DNA of 38,677 bases from Pseudoneurospora amorphoporcata (GCA_033297205.1 MU859295.1:9337-48013); one strand, 5' to 3'. Counted from the stretch's first letter, positions 8,765-19,335 are shown. A program made the numbers and translations. Notes: generated by a model not told the origin, from the letters alone.

Positions 8765-8907
8765 TTTATAGTTGTATATGTTGGACTATCGACCGTGAAA
8801 ACGGCGATTTGGGAGGTGTTAAGAGTTTTGCGGGCAACCAGGCGTCAACACTAATACTTGGCGCCAAGACTTTTTGTTGTAGGAGGAAGATTGCCGAGGT
8901 GAGGTTT

Positions 8908-9039
8908 TTTGGCATAAGAAGGCGTTGAAGCCCAGCCTTCCCCTGGAGGTTGAGAGGATCAACAAGGCTTTCGAGACCAAAATAGTTTATCAGCGGAATT
9001 GAACTATTTGTTCTAAGCCCAGAAACCTGCCCTTGTCAC
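8908..9039. mobile_element. LTR-like repeat fragment, reverse orientation
   Basis: The reverse complement matches the first ~130 bp of the 4699-5183 element (GGGCTTAGAACA, TCAATTCCGCTGATAAA, GCCTTGTTGATCC, TTCTTATGCC). The terminal TG is changed to CG (TGTCACG at 9034-9040). The other end is cut by the retrotransposon. Confidence 0.8.
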
Positions 9040-9676
9040 GCATGCCGATGTCTCACGGCGGCCAATCGCAGAGTAAAGCCAGGAACACTCGGATGGATTA
9101 TCGAGGTACTTGAGGGTGCCTATATGCTGGTAACGAAAGAAATTGGTGACGTCCTCGTTACCTGCGATGGGCTGCGGGAAACCATCGCCAGTCTTCCCTT
9201 GTCTTGTCCTGTTTGGGGTGGGAGGGTAGTGTTACGCTTGGGGAACAAAGTGGTTGCTTGAGGTTTTGGAGCTCGTGAACTGGAAGCAAAGCACTCGCTC
9301 GAGAGGATTCTTGTCGTGGGAGAGCAGAAGACGTGCTTCGCGGTATCTTGTCGTGAGAGAAGCTTGAATGTCTTGAAACTGTGGTGACACAGCTGATGAG
9401 GGAAGGAAGAGGTCTGGAAACCAGGGCCCAGAGCCAGTTTAAGTTCTGGCCTGGGCACAAAGGTTCTAAAAGCCTTTATCAGGCCTGGCATTCACCAGAG
9501 CCTCCTTTTCTAAGCTAGACTATTTTACAAGATTCCAGAAACCCCCAGTAGCCAGGGATTCCTGTATAACAAGCTAATAAACAACCCAGCATTAGATTGT
9601 ACAATCGCCACAAAAAGAATCATATACTAAACACCATGTGGAAACCTAAACCTACGAGACAAGAGGTCAAGTTTAT
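9040..9676. other. Intergenic, 3' flank of the chitinase gene
   Basis: Contains the chitinase 3' untranslated region. Short minus-strand ORFs (up to 123 codons) have no family signature and I do not call them genes. Confidence 0.5.
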
Positions 9677-12600
9677 CTAGTAAATACCCCACTTAACAGG
9701 CTGCTGGCTGGCATTACCATTGCAATTCATATACCCCTTGGCACTCACCTTGCCGCCTCCTCCAAACTGCTTGATAGACTCGTTGATGATATCAATCATA
9801 TCCTGCCCACCGACCTTGTAGGTGACACTGCCCTCGACACCCTCTGCCTCCACGCCGAATCTGCATTTACCGGCTTTAGCAATCTCCTTCTGAGCGCCGA
9901 TACCCACCGTCCACTCCGTGCTGCCGTCTCCCTCGATGTTCTTGATGATCTGGAGACAGTCCTCCACGGAAGGGCTGCCGCCGGAGGTCTGGTTCTCGAA
10001 GGTCGAGTCGCCGCAGTTGTTCTTTCCGGGCGGGATGTCGCAGGGATAGTTAGGGGACGACCCCTTGCTGGAGGTGTCCCAGGACTGGAAGGCGCGTTCA
10101 GGAGAGCAGACGGGAAGCCGGACGTAGCCGGGGGTGGTAATGTCTACCTTGAGAAGGTCATCGATGGTGCTGCCGTCACGGGGGTCGGGGGTGAAACCAC
10201 CATTTTTCTGGCCGTTTTTCTTCCATGTACGAACCGAACCTTTGATCAAGTCGTCCATGGTGACGCCACCGAAGCTCTCCAGGGAGCCAATACCAGGAGG
10301 AGCGGAGAACTTGTTGTTCCGACAGACAGTCTGACAAGGACCGTGGCCAGCGGGGATCTCGCACTTGCAAATTTTGGAGTCGCCGTCGGGGTGCACGAGG
10401 AAGTACCACCTGTCATCGACGCAGGAACCGGTGGCCTTCATGGTATCGTCGTCCAGGTAATCGCCAAGCGGGTTGGATGTGCCGCAAGAGATGCCGGAGT
10501 CGATGACAAAGGCGTAGTTTTTAGAGTAGCGCCAGAGGTTGGGGATGGCGAAGCTGAAGAAGGACTTGCCAATGTTGGTGCGCGTGACAATCCTAGCCTG
10601 AGTCTGATTGAAGTCCTTTTCCCCTGAGCCCCGTATGAGCTTGCCGTTCGAAATAAGCTCGCTGATGGTATCAATCGAATCGTCCTCGCCGTTGAAGAGG
10701 TTATCTAGGGACATGGCGGCGGCGTCGGTCCAGGCGGTGGTGACTTTGCCCATGAATTGGGAGAAGTCACTCTGGTCCTTGTCCGTCCATGGCGCTTCGC
10801 CTTTGTCAGGTAGCAAGTCCTTGCCGACGCTTGTGCCTTGACCGACTAGGGTCATAGTCGTGTCCTTGATATTGTCAAGAGCCGAGGAACCCGTCTTGGA
10901 GGCGAAGTACGCCGTGCTCTTGAGCATTGTGTTGAAAAAGGGACCGGCGATCGAGAGGGCTCCAAGAGTGAAGATATCAATGAGGAGTTCCGTCATCGAA
11001 TTGTCAGGCGGTGGTGAGACGGGTGCGAAAGTCTTGGTCATGCTATCGAGAGACATGCTGACGATGGTGGCCTCCCTGTCCAAAGCCTCGTGGTATTTAT
11101 GGTAGGCCTTATGGATCCACACCAGTGAGTTCCAAACCCATTGCGCCGCAGGACCAGATCTGTCCCCGTTTGCACTGGCGGGACAATCCTCAGTAATGTC
11201 GCAATTGTCCCCCACGCCTAGTTCGCCGCACCTCACAGTGCCTCCTCTTCCCATGCCGAAGGTCTTTCCAACCGAGTCCATAAAGGTGAAGCCCTCTCTA
11301 TCACGGTTATTCTCTTTCCAGTTCCTGACAGCATCATCCCACGCGGAATCAGCGCCGAGCGCCTTCCAATTCTCCTCAGCCGAATGAGTGTCCCAGTTGA
11401 TGGTATAGTCGTTATCGCAGGTTAGTCTGGTCCAGTTGCCTCCACGGACGCCATCGTCGGCCTTAGGATCCAGATTAGAGTGGATAGCGAGCTTGAAAGT
11501 ATTCCAATCCTTGGAAGGGGACGGAACAGGGTTGTACTTTTGCAAATCACTAGCCCAGTCCGTGGTGCCTCCCAATCCCCACGCCGCGTACAGTGACGAA
11601 CGGGTCTTCTTGGTGGCGGCGCTCATGTAGCCGACCCACTGGTTGTTATCGTACACTAGAATGTCGCTGTTGCTGCTTGCGTCCACGAAGCTGGCGACGA
11701 CTCTGCCCGATCGCTTCGAGCCGGTCCCGGTTATAATCTCGGCAATCTCGGCGTCGGCGATGTACCCGGCAGCGCCGGTGCATACCCCCTTTTTCGCGTT
11801 TGAATTCATGCGGTCGCCCGTGAAAAAGCAGTTAGGACCCCAGCAGCCAGGCTGCGCCATTTCAAAAGATCGACCGTAGCTGGTCACGCCGACAATGACC
11901 TTCTTGCCCGGGACACCGGCTTTGGTGATCATGGCTAACGATTGCTTGGTCTCCGTTAGGTTGACTTGGCTGCGCAAGCAGTTGCCAGTGTCACATCCCT
12001 CTTGAGAGTAACTATTGTGAGCGTCCCATTGCCCATGCAAGTCATAGGTCATATATATAATATAATCGACAACAGCACCGATTTGCTTGAGAGGGTACTG
12101 CTTGAGATACCAATAGGATGAGGGAGCGGCAATCGAGACCGACTTGCCAGGCAGCAGGTTCTTCAGAATAACGAGGAAGGCGAGATAGTTGGGACCATCA
12201 TCCGGGCTGGCGGCCGGGATGTCGGGAAGATCGGGTGCGCCGGGGTACTCCCAATCAATGTCAACGCCGTCGAGAGCGTGCTTCTTGATGAAGTTGGCAA
12301 TATTGGTCGCCATCTTGAGACGGTTGGCGGCGGTGACACCGTTGCGGAAGATGAAGTAAGTTGCAGGCAGAGCGGAGAAGTCCCAGCCACCAAACGATAA
12401 GATACGCTTGGCGCCCCTAATGCGCTTAAATTCTTCAAACTGGTAAGAAGACAAGGCATCGCCAACCTCAACTTCGTAGTCAGTTGTCAGGGTACCAAAT
12501 GCAAAGTGGATATGAGTGTATTGGGATGTATCGACTTGAGAGGCGTCCTGGAAGAGGCACTCTCGGCCTAGGTTATAGGCTTCGAAGTAGGCAACCTTGA

Positions 12601-14137
12601 TGGCACCGGACCCGTCACCCTTGACAATATCAGTACCGCAGTTGGAGATGCAGCCGTAGGTGCCTGGCTTGGCAGTTCCCGGAGCGCCGGTGTTGGTGTC
12701 AACACAGAAGTCCTTGGTAATACCGCACTGGCCCCAGATGTTGCAGCAGGCGTTGAGAGGGCAGGGGTTCAGGTTGGCAATCTTGGAGCCATCAGTCGGC
12801 GCCTTAGAACCTGGTTTTTGCGGGCCGCACACGGCGTTGGCAATCGGGGCTGGGAAGGGCGGGGTTCCTTTGCTCAGGCACATGATGGTGTCAATGAATA
12901 GGAGCTCGCAGCCGTTCCAGCCCCAGGTGTTTTTGTTGAAGCCCTCGATGTCCTCGTTGGTCAAGCCATACTCGGCAGCGAGATTAGCGCAGTTATCATT
13001 GGCCTTGACCTTGTGCGAGAAGCAAGAGCCATCTATATTAGGAACGGGACGGAAGTCAGGAAGATCTCCGATAGTACAGCAGACATGCTGCTTCGGCTTC
13101 AGGCTGGCACAAAAGTCGGAGGCGGGGTGAAGCTTTGTGAAGGCGGCGCCCGAAATGCCACACTTGGTAGCCAGCGAAGCACAGCTATCACCAGATTCAA
13201 CCTGCACACTCTTGCACTCGGCACGAGCATGGAGGGCGTGGAGAGCCCTGTGATACTTGGGGCCGTGCCCCCCAACCTGGGCGGTGGAGTTGGAGTCGCT
13301 GGTGGAATTCAGACCAAAAGTGCCGTTTGTGGGCAGAAGGGGCGTGGTAAATATAGCCTGGCCGGCAAAGCTCTTGGAGCCGGCAAAGGACAAGCAAGTG
13401 GCGTTGGCCCAAGTCTTGATGGCGTTTTGGATGGGAGCAAAGGTGGCATTGCTGGTGACCATGACGCCAAAGGTGTGGGTATTGTCGAGGCCAGGGCCAC
13501 AAAGCTGCATAGCCAGGCTAGGTGTCAAGACATTGAGAGTGTCGAGATTGTCTTGCAAGATGCTCAAAGCAGACTCGCTGAGGCCTTGGTTCTGCAGACC
13601 TTGGCCGATGTAGAGACCGACTGTGGCTTGGCCAGACTGAGCATAGACAATAAAGGGCCTGTCAGTCGCTCCATGTCCGTGGTCAATGTACTTGCGGATT
13701 TGCTTGATCAGGGACCGAAGGCCGGAAGCAGCCAGGCCGAATCCCTCCTCTTGCCACCCAACTTTGAATTCGACGTTGACAGGATCGATGAAAGCAGTCC
13801 GCGCGGCGGAGTTGTTGGGGGGTAGAAGGGAAAAGTCAGGACCAAACGAAGTGCAAGCAGCGATGCGGGAGTTGGTGTCGGGATTGTCAACCTGGTCATA
13901 GAGGTTGAAGTCGTAGAACATGGTCTGGGTGCACTTCTTGATCTGCTTAAAGTTGGGATAGACAGACCAGTTTCCCGAATTTGGCCCGGAAACGATGCAT
14001 CGCTCAGGGCATACCTCACGGTAGGCGGGGCTTGAAGGAAAGCGGAAACCTGACTGTTTGGCAGCCATGCCTCCATCAGCGGAAAGCAGGAGGCCAAGGG
14101 CCCCCAAGCTCGCGGTGAGCCATGATGAAGCCACCAT
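9677..14137 (-). CDS. GH18 subgroup C chitinase with LysM, CBM18 and Hce2 domains
   Basis: Secreted endochitinase, 1486 aa, one uninterrupted exon. The chosen start at 14137 opens a signal peptide (MVASSWLTASLGALGLLLSA); a Met 26 codons upstream would hide it. Order: signal about 1-26; N-terminal module to about 305; LysM 1 about 308-355; LysM 2 about 372-420; CBM18 about 437-480 (CGPQKPG...CPLNACCNIWGQCG); GH18 about 510-870 with catalytic DGVDIDWE at 623-630 (acid Glu630); a long linker; and a C-terminal Hce2 (Ecp2-like) domain about 1370-1480. This is the architecture of killer-toxin-like subgroup C chitinases, which are proposed to let fungi attack or remodel chitinous walls. All catalytic residues are present and no frame lesion is seen. 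A DUF7136-like gene and a LysM gene lie 2-4 kb away. Confidence 0.93.
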   Translation of the reverse strand: MVASSWLTASLGALGLLLSADGGMAAKQSGFRFPSSPAYREVCPERCIVSGPNSGNWSVYPNFKQIKKCTQTMFYDFNLYDQVDNPDTNSRIAACTSFGPDFSLLPPNNSAARTAFIDPVNVEFKVGWQEEGFGLAASGLRSLIKQIRKYIDHGHGATDRPFIVYAQSGQATVGLYIGQGLQNQGLSESALSILQDNLDTLNVLTPSLAMQLCGPGLDNTHTFGVMVTSNATFAPIQNAIKTWANATCLSFAGSKSFAGQAIFTTPLLPTNGTFGLNSTSDSNSTAQVGGHGPKYHRALHALHARAECKSVQVESGDSCASLATKCGISGAAFTKLHPASDFCASLKPKQHVCCTIGDLPDFRPVPNIDGSCFSHKVKANDNCANLAAEYGLTNEDIEGFNKNTWGWNGCELLFIDTIMCLSKGTPPFPAPIANAVCGPQKPGSKAPTDGSKIANLNPCPLNACCNIWGQCGITKDFCVDTNTGAPGTAKPGTYGCISNCGTDIVKGDGSGAIKVAYFEAYNLGRECLFQDASQVDTSQYTHIHFAFGTLTTDYEVEVGDALSSYQFEEFKRIRGAKRILSFGGWDFSALPATYFIFRNGVTAANRLKMATNIANFIKKHALDGVDIDWEYPGAPDLPDIPAASPDDGPNYLAFLVILKNLLPGKSVSIAAPSSYWYLKQYPLKQIGAVVDYIIYMTYDLHGQWDAHNSYSQEGCDTGNCLRSQVNLTETKQSLAMITKAGVPGKKVIVGVTSYGRSFEMAQPGCWGPNCFFTGDRMNSNAKKGVCTGAAGYIADAEIAEIITGTGSKRSGRVVASFVDASSNSDILVYDNNQWVGYMSAATKKTRSSLYAAWGLGGTTDWASDLQKYNPVPSPSKDWNTFKLAIHSNLDPKADDGVRGGNWTRLTCDNDYTINWDTHSAEENWKALGADSAWDDAVRNWKENNRDREGFTFMDSVGKTFGMGRGGTVRCGELGVGDNCDITEDCPASANGDRSGPAAQWVWNSLVWIHKAYHKYHEALDREATIVSMSLDSMTKTFAPVSPPPDNSMTELLIDIFTLGALSIAGPFFNTMLKSTAYFASKTGSSALDNIKDTTMTLVGQGTSVGKDLLPDKGEAPWTDKDQSDFSQFMGKVTTAWTDAAAMSLDNLFNGEDDSIDTISELISNGKLIRGSGEKDFNQTQARIVTRTNIGKSFFSFAIPNLWRYSKNYAFVIDSGISCGTSNPLGDYLDDDTMKATGSCVDDRWYFLVHPDGDSKICKCEIPAGHGPCQTVCRNNKFSAPPGIGSLESFGGVTMDDLIKGSVRTWKKNGQKNGGFTPDPRDGSTIDDLLKVDITTPGYVRLPVCSPERAFQSWDTSSKGSSPNYPCDIPPGKNNCGDSTFENQTSGGSPSVEDCLQIIKNIEGDGSTEWTVGIGAQKEIAKAGKCRFGVEAEGVEGSVTYKVGGQDMIDIINESIKQFGGGGKVSAKGYMNCNGNASQQPVKWGIY

Positions 14138-16182
14138 GGTTGCACAAGGGAGTTGACAGAGACTGTTGTTTTGTGTTGTTAGCTCATATCGTAATAGTTG
14201 TATTTTGGGGACCACTTACATGTAAACGGTGCTTCAGTCCAACAAAGGCCTTGATTGCCAGAAGAATGGATGGAGGGGATGGATCTTGATCATTGCTGGA
14301 CGAACGAGGACAGCGAAGAAACAGTCTTTATATCTAGCAGTTCTCTCCATCTTGACGGGTTATCACCTTGATGTGATAGAACATGTTAGGTGCATACCCG
14401 CTCACACATTCTCTCTCACTCTCCCTCTCATTCTCCCAGGTGTTCTCACTTCCGGATCCCGGGGCTCCAGGGCTCCATCCGCTTAGATGCAGCATTGGCA
14501 AGGGTCAACACACCCCGTCGTACGGTCGTCCCGAGGCTCACTTCCCGGATGCGAACGTTGGCGGCTGGCGCTGGCCAAACGACTTGCAGGAGATGGCCGT
14601 CCTTTTGCTAATCGGTAGCGAACTATTGCTTCACTAGTCGTCGGGAAGGATTTCGGAGGGCACCGTGAGCGGAAATTTAACGAACAATACTTCACAGAAG
14701 TTCTGTAGCTAAGAGTCACAGATTATGGAAACTCTGCGTGCCAAGGATCTCCGTCCGTTGGCAAAGGCATTCGCAGGTGGACCGAGCGAAATTTTGTCAA
14801 CCGATTAGGGCTGGGGTACCGGGGAGTGGCGGATTCACAGAATGAAACCGCGTGCCTGGAAGATATAATCAAGCCAGGCGAGGGTCCAAACCATGGTCCA
14901 CCGAGGTTCGCGCCTAATAAGTTCGCGTTGTTGAAGAAAGTGACGGAACGTGATTTTGGGAGCACCACTGTAGATGGACATTGAACGATGACTATAGATG
15001 GACCATCAATCATTACTTTCTGCAATGGTGGGTTGTCAATGACTGCCACCCCAGCTTCCTTCCTTGAGCCCCAAAGGAGGCCATCACCGAGAAACACTCC
15101 AGCTATTGCGCCGCAGAGACCGAGCACGAGACTATGGTGACCGGGTGGAACAATCAGTTCAATGTCCCAGTCTGGTGAAAATACAGGCCTTTGAATACCA
15201 CGCTGGCGTAGTAAGGGAGTTTCAGGTTGGCCTTTTTGGGTTAAGGTGCCTTGTGTGGCCCAAGTGCGGTGGCGGTGAAGGAAGAGTGGAAGGAAGGGTC
15301 GTTGGTGTTTAGACCGAAATGCGGAGAAAAGGGAGACCGCATCGGTTGGGTTGAAGAAGTAGAGGAGCCGCTTAAAGAGAGGGGGAACCAAAATGTGAAA
15401 TTGATGGTTGAAATTGGTCTAGTGAAGGAAGAGGAAAGGACAGTCAACCACTCGCTACATGTAAATACAGTACTACATCCCTGGTATCCTAGTAGAACTG
15501 ATTACCCTGCTCGAGCCCTGGTGGGAGGTACTTGACGGTCCGCACAAATCAGCCTCGGCTTTCCCAGACCCTAGTCGTTCGGCCTCTCCACTACCCGCCC
15601 TGTATCCGCCACGGCCCGCTATATCTCGCACCGGGCCGCATACGGCCCAGTGTAAATCCTGCTAGCATTGTGCTAATGCTAAAATTACGGAGGATCCACA
15701 ATGCAATTCCCGATTTACTACGCCTGCAGAGCACAACGGTGAGCGCGAATATAGCTTGTTGGCGCAGTTTTTCGGGGCGGCAAAAAACTTTGTGTTTCAC
15801 CCAAGATATTGCAAGCATGTCATTTGCTTGCTCCTTGTTTCTTGTAGAAGTTTCGTACCAAGCTAACAAGTTACAGTACACCCAAGCAGAGGTGGGCTTG
15901 ATTAGGGGTCTCGGACTAAGCTGAATCTTCTGGTGTCATGGGAAAAAATCTCTAGGTCCGTCGAGGACTGGTAGCACTGTGGAATTGTCTAGCGCTAGTC
16001 TAGTGGTCCAAAACGTTACGTTAACAATCTGCCAAAGCCACGAGCAAGCAAGAATTATGGTGAGGAACAATTTTAGCGCTAAAATTCGTGAATACCGTAC
16101 AGCGGTACATGTTCCTGCGTTAAGGGCTGAAGCACCTGCGTAAGATGCACCATTGAGTCACACTACCGAAATCCCATCATCT
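14138..16182. other. Two-kilobase intergenic region upstream of the chitinase
   Basis: It holds the chitinase promoter (CT-rich tract TCTCTCACTCTCCCTCTCA at about 14412). A 222-codon minus-strand ORF at 14723-15391 has no recognisable domain, signal or intron. Its composition looks non-coding and I do not call it a gene. Nothing else is supported. Confidence 0.5.
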
Positions 16183-17031
16183 TCAAGCAAAAAATCCCAG
16201 CATTCCCACTGCAGCTGCTAAGCATGCCACACCGGCAACGGCCAACCTCATAGCGGCGCTGTCCTCGGGACAGTCGTCGGGACGATCTATGGTGCGCAAG
16301 GGATCGCACAGTCGGTCCCTTAACGAAGCCGTCATGCTGGCGGCAACGGCCGAGTCCACCTTGACCTGGCAAGGGATGGCGCTTGGTTCGGGGGATCCCA
16401 CCACTGCGCAAATATCATCTGGCAGCTCATCCCCACTCAGGGGAGCATCTTGAGTTTTGCCGGTGACGTTGATGGCAGCTATGTTCTGCTCGGAACACGT
16501 CTTGTCGTTGGCCGTGGCAGCAACGAGGTCTACCGGCTGGCCGCCCTCTTTGATGGTGAATGTGATGCGTCGAAATGTGTTGTTGAGAAAGACGGGGGCG
16601 CCAGGATCCAAGACACTGGTGAAATCCTCATTGCAACTGAGAAAATAGAATTCCCAGTCGAGCCACCAGGTTCCCTCGCTCTGGAGGTCATTGCGGAAAT
16701 TGTAGACAAAGTAGGGGTTCTGGCTAGACCAGTTGGCGAATTTTAGCTTCTCATTTCTGAAGGTAAAGCCATGTGCTCCCAAGTCGGACGTGTTCCATCC
16801 CCGGTATCGGAGGAACGGATTGAGATGTTTTGAGAGCTCGCCATTTCGGATGGAGAAAACGAAAGGCATCCATTCGGTGGGCGCATATGTCTCGTTGCGC
16901 GGGAAGAGAAGGTCGACCTCGATGATTCCGGAATCGGCAGCGTCAGCAACGATCCCAAGACTGATCAAAGAGAGCAGCAAGGACCAAGTTACGCGGGAGC
17001 GGAAGTGCATGTTTCGGGAAGCTGCTGTCAA
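16183..17031 (-). CDS. Secreted, probably GPI-anchored DUF7136-like protein
   Basis: Protein of 282 aa. The N-terminus has a signal peptide (SRVTWSLLLSLISLGIVADA); translation may instead begin at Met8 (17010), which gives a cleaner signal. The motif VDLLFPRNETYAPTEWMPFV is characteristic, to my recollection, of the fungal DUF7136 family of extracellular proteins of unknown function. The body has N-glycosylation sequons (NETY, NTSD, NWSS, NNTF, NVTG) and paired cysteines. The tail AAMRLAVAGVACLAAAVGML is hydrophobic and C-terminal, as for a GPI-anchor signal. It is intact, reads from the same strand as the chitinase, and diverges from the LysM gene across about 1.26 kb. A role at the cell surface is inferred only. 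Confidence 0.75.
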   Translation of the reverse strand: MTAASRNMHFRSRVTWSLLLSLISLGIVADAADSGIIEVDLLFPRNETYAPTEWMPFVFSIRNGELSKHLNPFLRYRGWNTSDLGAHGFTFRNEKLKFANWSSQNPYFVYNFRNDLQSEGTWWLDWEFYFLSCNEDFTSVLDPGAPVFLNNTFRRITFTIKEGGQPVDLVAATANDKTCSEQNIAAINVTGKTQDAPLSGDELPDDICAVVGSPEPSAIPCQVKVDSAVAASMTASLRDRLCDPLRTIDRPDDCPEDSAAMRLAVAGVACLAAAVGMLGFFA

Positions 17032-18294
17032 GCAGCTGGAATAGGAGTAACGAGTTGGAAAAGAGGACGGCGGTGGTGATGGGACTGTTGGGTGCCGCGA
17101 AGAATGAGGGTTGTAGGGAACACTGGAAGCGTGTCAGAGAAGAAGCATCGTGATGGAGGGGGAGGAAACGGTGTGGTAACAGGCAAAGCGCCGGATGGGT
17201 TCAAACTTCAAAGAAAAGAAAGGGAGGCTGTGTCTTGGCAAAGGCGCATCAGATGAACACCCCGAGACAACGCTAGGCTACACGACCATGATGGACACAA
17301 ACCAATCCCGTCGTGGCGTCTGCGCGTTTGCCGTTAGTGGCCGCACGGCACAATAGGCCGCAAGTCGGCTTGGCAGGGGAAACCGAAATTTGAAAGGGTG
17401 CCTGGTAGGAGTGGCAGCTACACTGCACATCACCCCTGGTTTGTTCGTTGGCGCGGGACTACGCGACGTCCTCTGTGCATTTGTCACAATAACCGCGCTA
17501 ACAAGCAACCTAGCATTGACGTGTACTTGTACGGAATGTACCCTTACACACAACCACTCGATCCATCTCTGTGACTGCATAAGCTCGAATGCTCTTCAAA
17601 CCCCAAACCTTAAGGCAACTCGTGGCTACATAATACATAGTTCCTGTGTTACCGTGTAAGCTTTGGGACCTGTATACCCAGGGCGCGAGTTCATGCGGTA
17701 CACTACAAAGCTATCGAAAATTGGAGTACTCCGCAGCGTCGGAGTAATCTGGACCCCTTAGGTATACCTATTCTGCATTTTCCCCACCAACGGCGCCCAC
17801 AGGCTCACTCCATAGGCTCCGACCGACTGTCAGCCTTGCTCGAGGCCTCTGCTGCAAACACCGGTAGCGATCAGGGCCTTTCTCCATGGCAATATCGGGA
17901 CACGTGGGGCCAACACTAGAGGGAATCTCCTCGCAATGTTGCAATGCATTCAAACTATCGACTGTTGCTCTCAAGAATTTTTGCCTCGCCCGTTCCGTAT
18001 GCAGTGAGCCGCGATATCACGGACAGTGGACCACTGTCGTCTCCCTTGCATCTTGGCTTTCACGTCGCCGCGGCCTTTAGGACTTCGAAAACTGACCATG
18101 CCGGTCGATACATCCCATCTAGCCATCAAGCGAAATCAGGCTTCCTCAAAGATAGTCGGGTCATCAAGTCAACAAAGTGCTTTCCTAGGTGATGTATAAG
18201 ATGGCAGGTTGGACTTCATCTTGGTGAATGTCTCCTTTGCTTCAGGACGCCGGCCTTTTACTCTCCTTTTTCCAGTCCCAACAGCACCAACAGG
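17032..18294. promoter_or_regulatory. Divergent intergenic region between DUF7136-like and LysM genes
   Basis: About 1.26 kb with no supported gene. It must hold both promoters. A CT-rich tract (CTTTTACTCTCCTTTTTCC) lies about 40 bp before the LysM ATG at 18295. No specific operator is identified. Confidence 0.45.
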
Positions 18295-18511
18295 ATGCAG
18301 CTGACACGCCTTCAAATTCTTGCCGCCGGGCTCATCCCCGCCATTGTCTCTGCCCGGGCTCTCTCCCCCCGTGCTGTTGACTGTGCCTTTGCCACGGTTG
18401 CTGATGCTGGCGCAACCTGCGAGAGCTTCGCCGCCAGCTGGGGACAGTCTGTCGATGAGCTCAAAAGTTTGAACCCAGGTATCACTTGCCCCAACCTCGC
18501 TGGCGGCCAGC

Positions 18512-18689
18512 TCTACTCTTGGACCAGAGGGACAAAGAAGGCGAGAGAGAGAAGATGTTGTATTGAAGAAGGAAACAGAGCTACGAACGATCGCGGGGAA
18601 AAAGCTAGCTAAGCGTGGTGGTGCTGGGAAGAAGTGGGCCCAGCCCGGCAGGCACGGCTGACCGTGAGCCGGCTGGGCACAAGATCTAC
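18512..18689 (+). mobile_element. 168-bp mobile element, copy 2, inside the LysM gene
   Basis: The element proper is 18517-18684, flanked by TCTAC at 18512-18516 and 18685-18689. It starts TCTTGGACCAGAGGG and ends GGCTGGGCACAAGA. Its 3' quarter folds into a strong stem: GCCCAG / CTGGGC and CCGGC / GCCGG arms enclosing CACGG-CTGA-CCGTG. Excising 173 bp restores GQLYCVIGTV in frame. Confidence 0.95.
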
Positions 18690-19011
18690 TGCGTCATCGG
18701 CACCGTCACTGCTGATCCCACCCCGTCCTCGCCTTCGTCCACTTTCTCGAGCACGAGCACTACGCTCAAGACGACGACGACGACGGTTAGCACCACCACT
18801 ACCAAGGTCTCTACCACTTCTTCCTCGACCTCTACCTCGTCTTCGACTATTGCTGCCCCTGCCTCTAGCAACTCCCCTGGTATGCCTGGTCGGGCGGCGA
18901 ACTGCGATAAGTTTTACAAGGTAGCTTCTGGCGACTCGTGTGATACCATTGCCTCCAAGAACGGCATCACCTCCACGCAGTTCAAGACCTGGAACACCGA
19001 GATAAACGCCG

Positions 19012-19083
19012 GTATGTCTCAATATCTCCAAACGTATATAATAATATATCAGGGGAGATCCATTAACATAAACCTCCTTACAG
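19012..19083 (+). other. Intron 1 of the LysM gene
   Basis: 72 bp, donor GTATGT, acceptor TTACAG. It splits the LysM 2 domain between NA and CTNLWLDYY. Confidence 0.85.
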
Positions 19084-19335
19084 AGTGCACCAATCTTTGG
19101 CTTGACTACTATGTCTGCGTCCACGTGCCCGGTGTGGCTGTCCCGACAACATCAACCAAGACTACAAGCACCACCGCTGCGTCGGCTCCGACCAACTCTC
19201 CTGCCATGCCTGGTCTCGCTGCCAACTGCGATCGCTTCTACAAGGTAGCCTCCGGAGATTCTTGCGATACCATTGCGTCTAAGAACAGTATTACCACAAT
19301 TCAGTTCAAGAGCTGGAATACTGAGATTAATGCTG

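Larger units (their letters stand above)
5500..8905 (-). mobile_element. Degenerate Tad-like non-LTR retrotransposon (LINE)
   Basis: Reading leftward: an ORF1 with a zinc-knuckle-like region (8764 down to about 8189), an endonuclease domain (about 8017-7271), a linker with a KWWN motif (about 7090-6819), and a reverse transcriptase (about 6790-5615) with GLPQGSPASPIIYLLY and FGYADDC motifs. The element lacks the 3' RNase H and zinc-finger part expected of Tad-type elements. No poly(A) or target duplication was found. Its 5' edge abuts an LTR-like fragment at about 8908. It carries six in-frame stops and a 168-bp insertion at 7098-7265, so it is dead. Confidence 0.85.

Noticed and set aside
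13013..13825. Plus-strand 270-codon ORF inside the chitinase gene
   Set aside because: Antisense to the well-supported chitinase frame, with no domain of its own.
14723..15391. 222-codon minus-strand ORF
   Set aside because: No signal, domain, intron or promoter pattern. Composition looks non-coding.
18600..18684. 168-bp element as a fragment copied out of the LINE
   Set aside because: The LINE copy has its own CCTGT duplication and breaks ORF2, so the LINE is a host of the element, not its source.
18512..18689. 168-bp element as a precise introner (spliced intron)
   Set aside because: No 173-bp window starting with GT and ending with AG exists at the LysM site, and splicing from the junction GT in the LINE would leave five extra bases. 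Kept only as a question in the findings.
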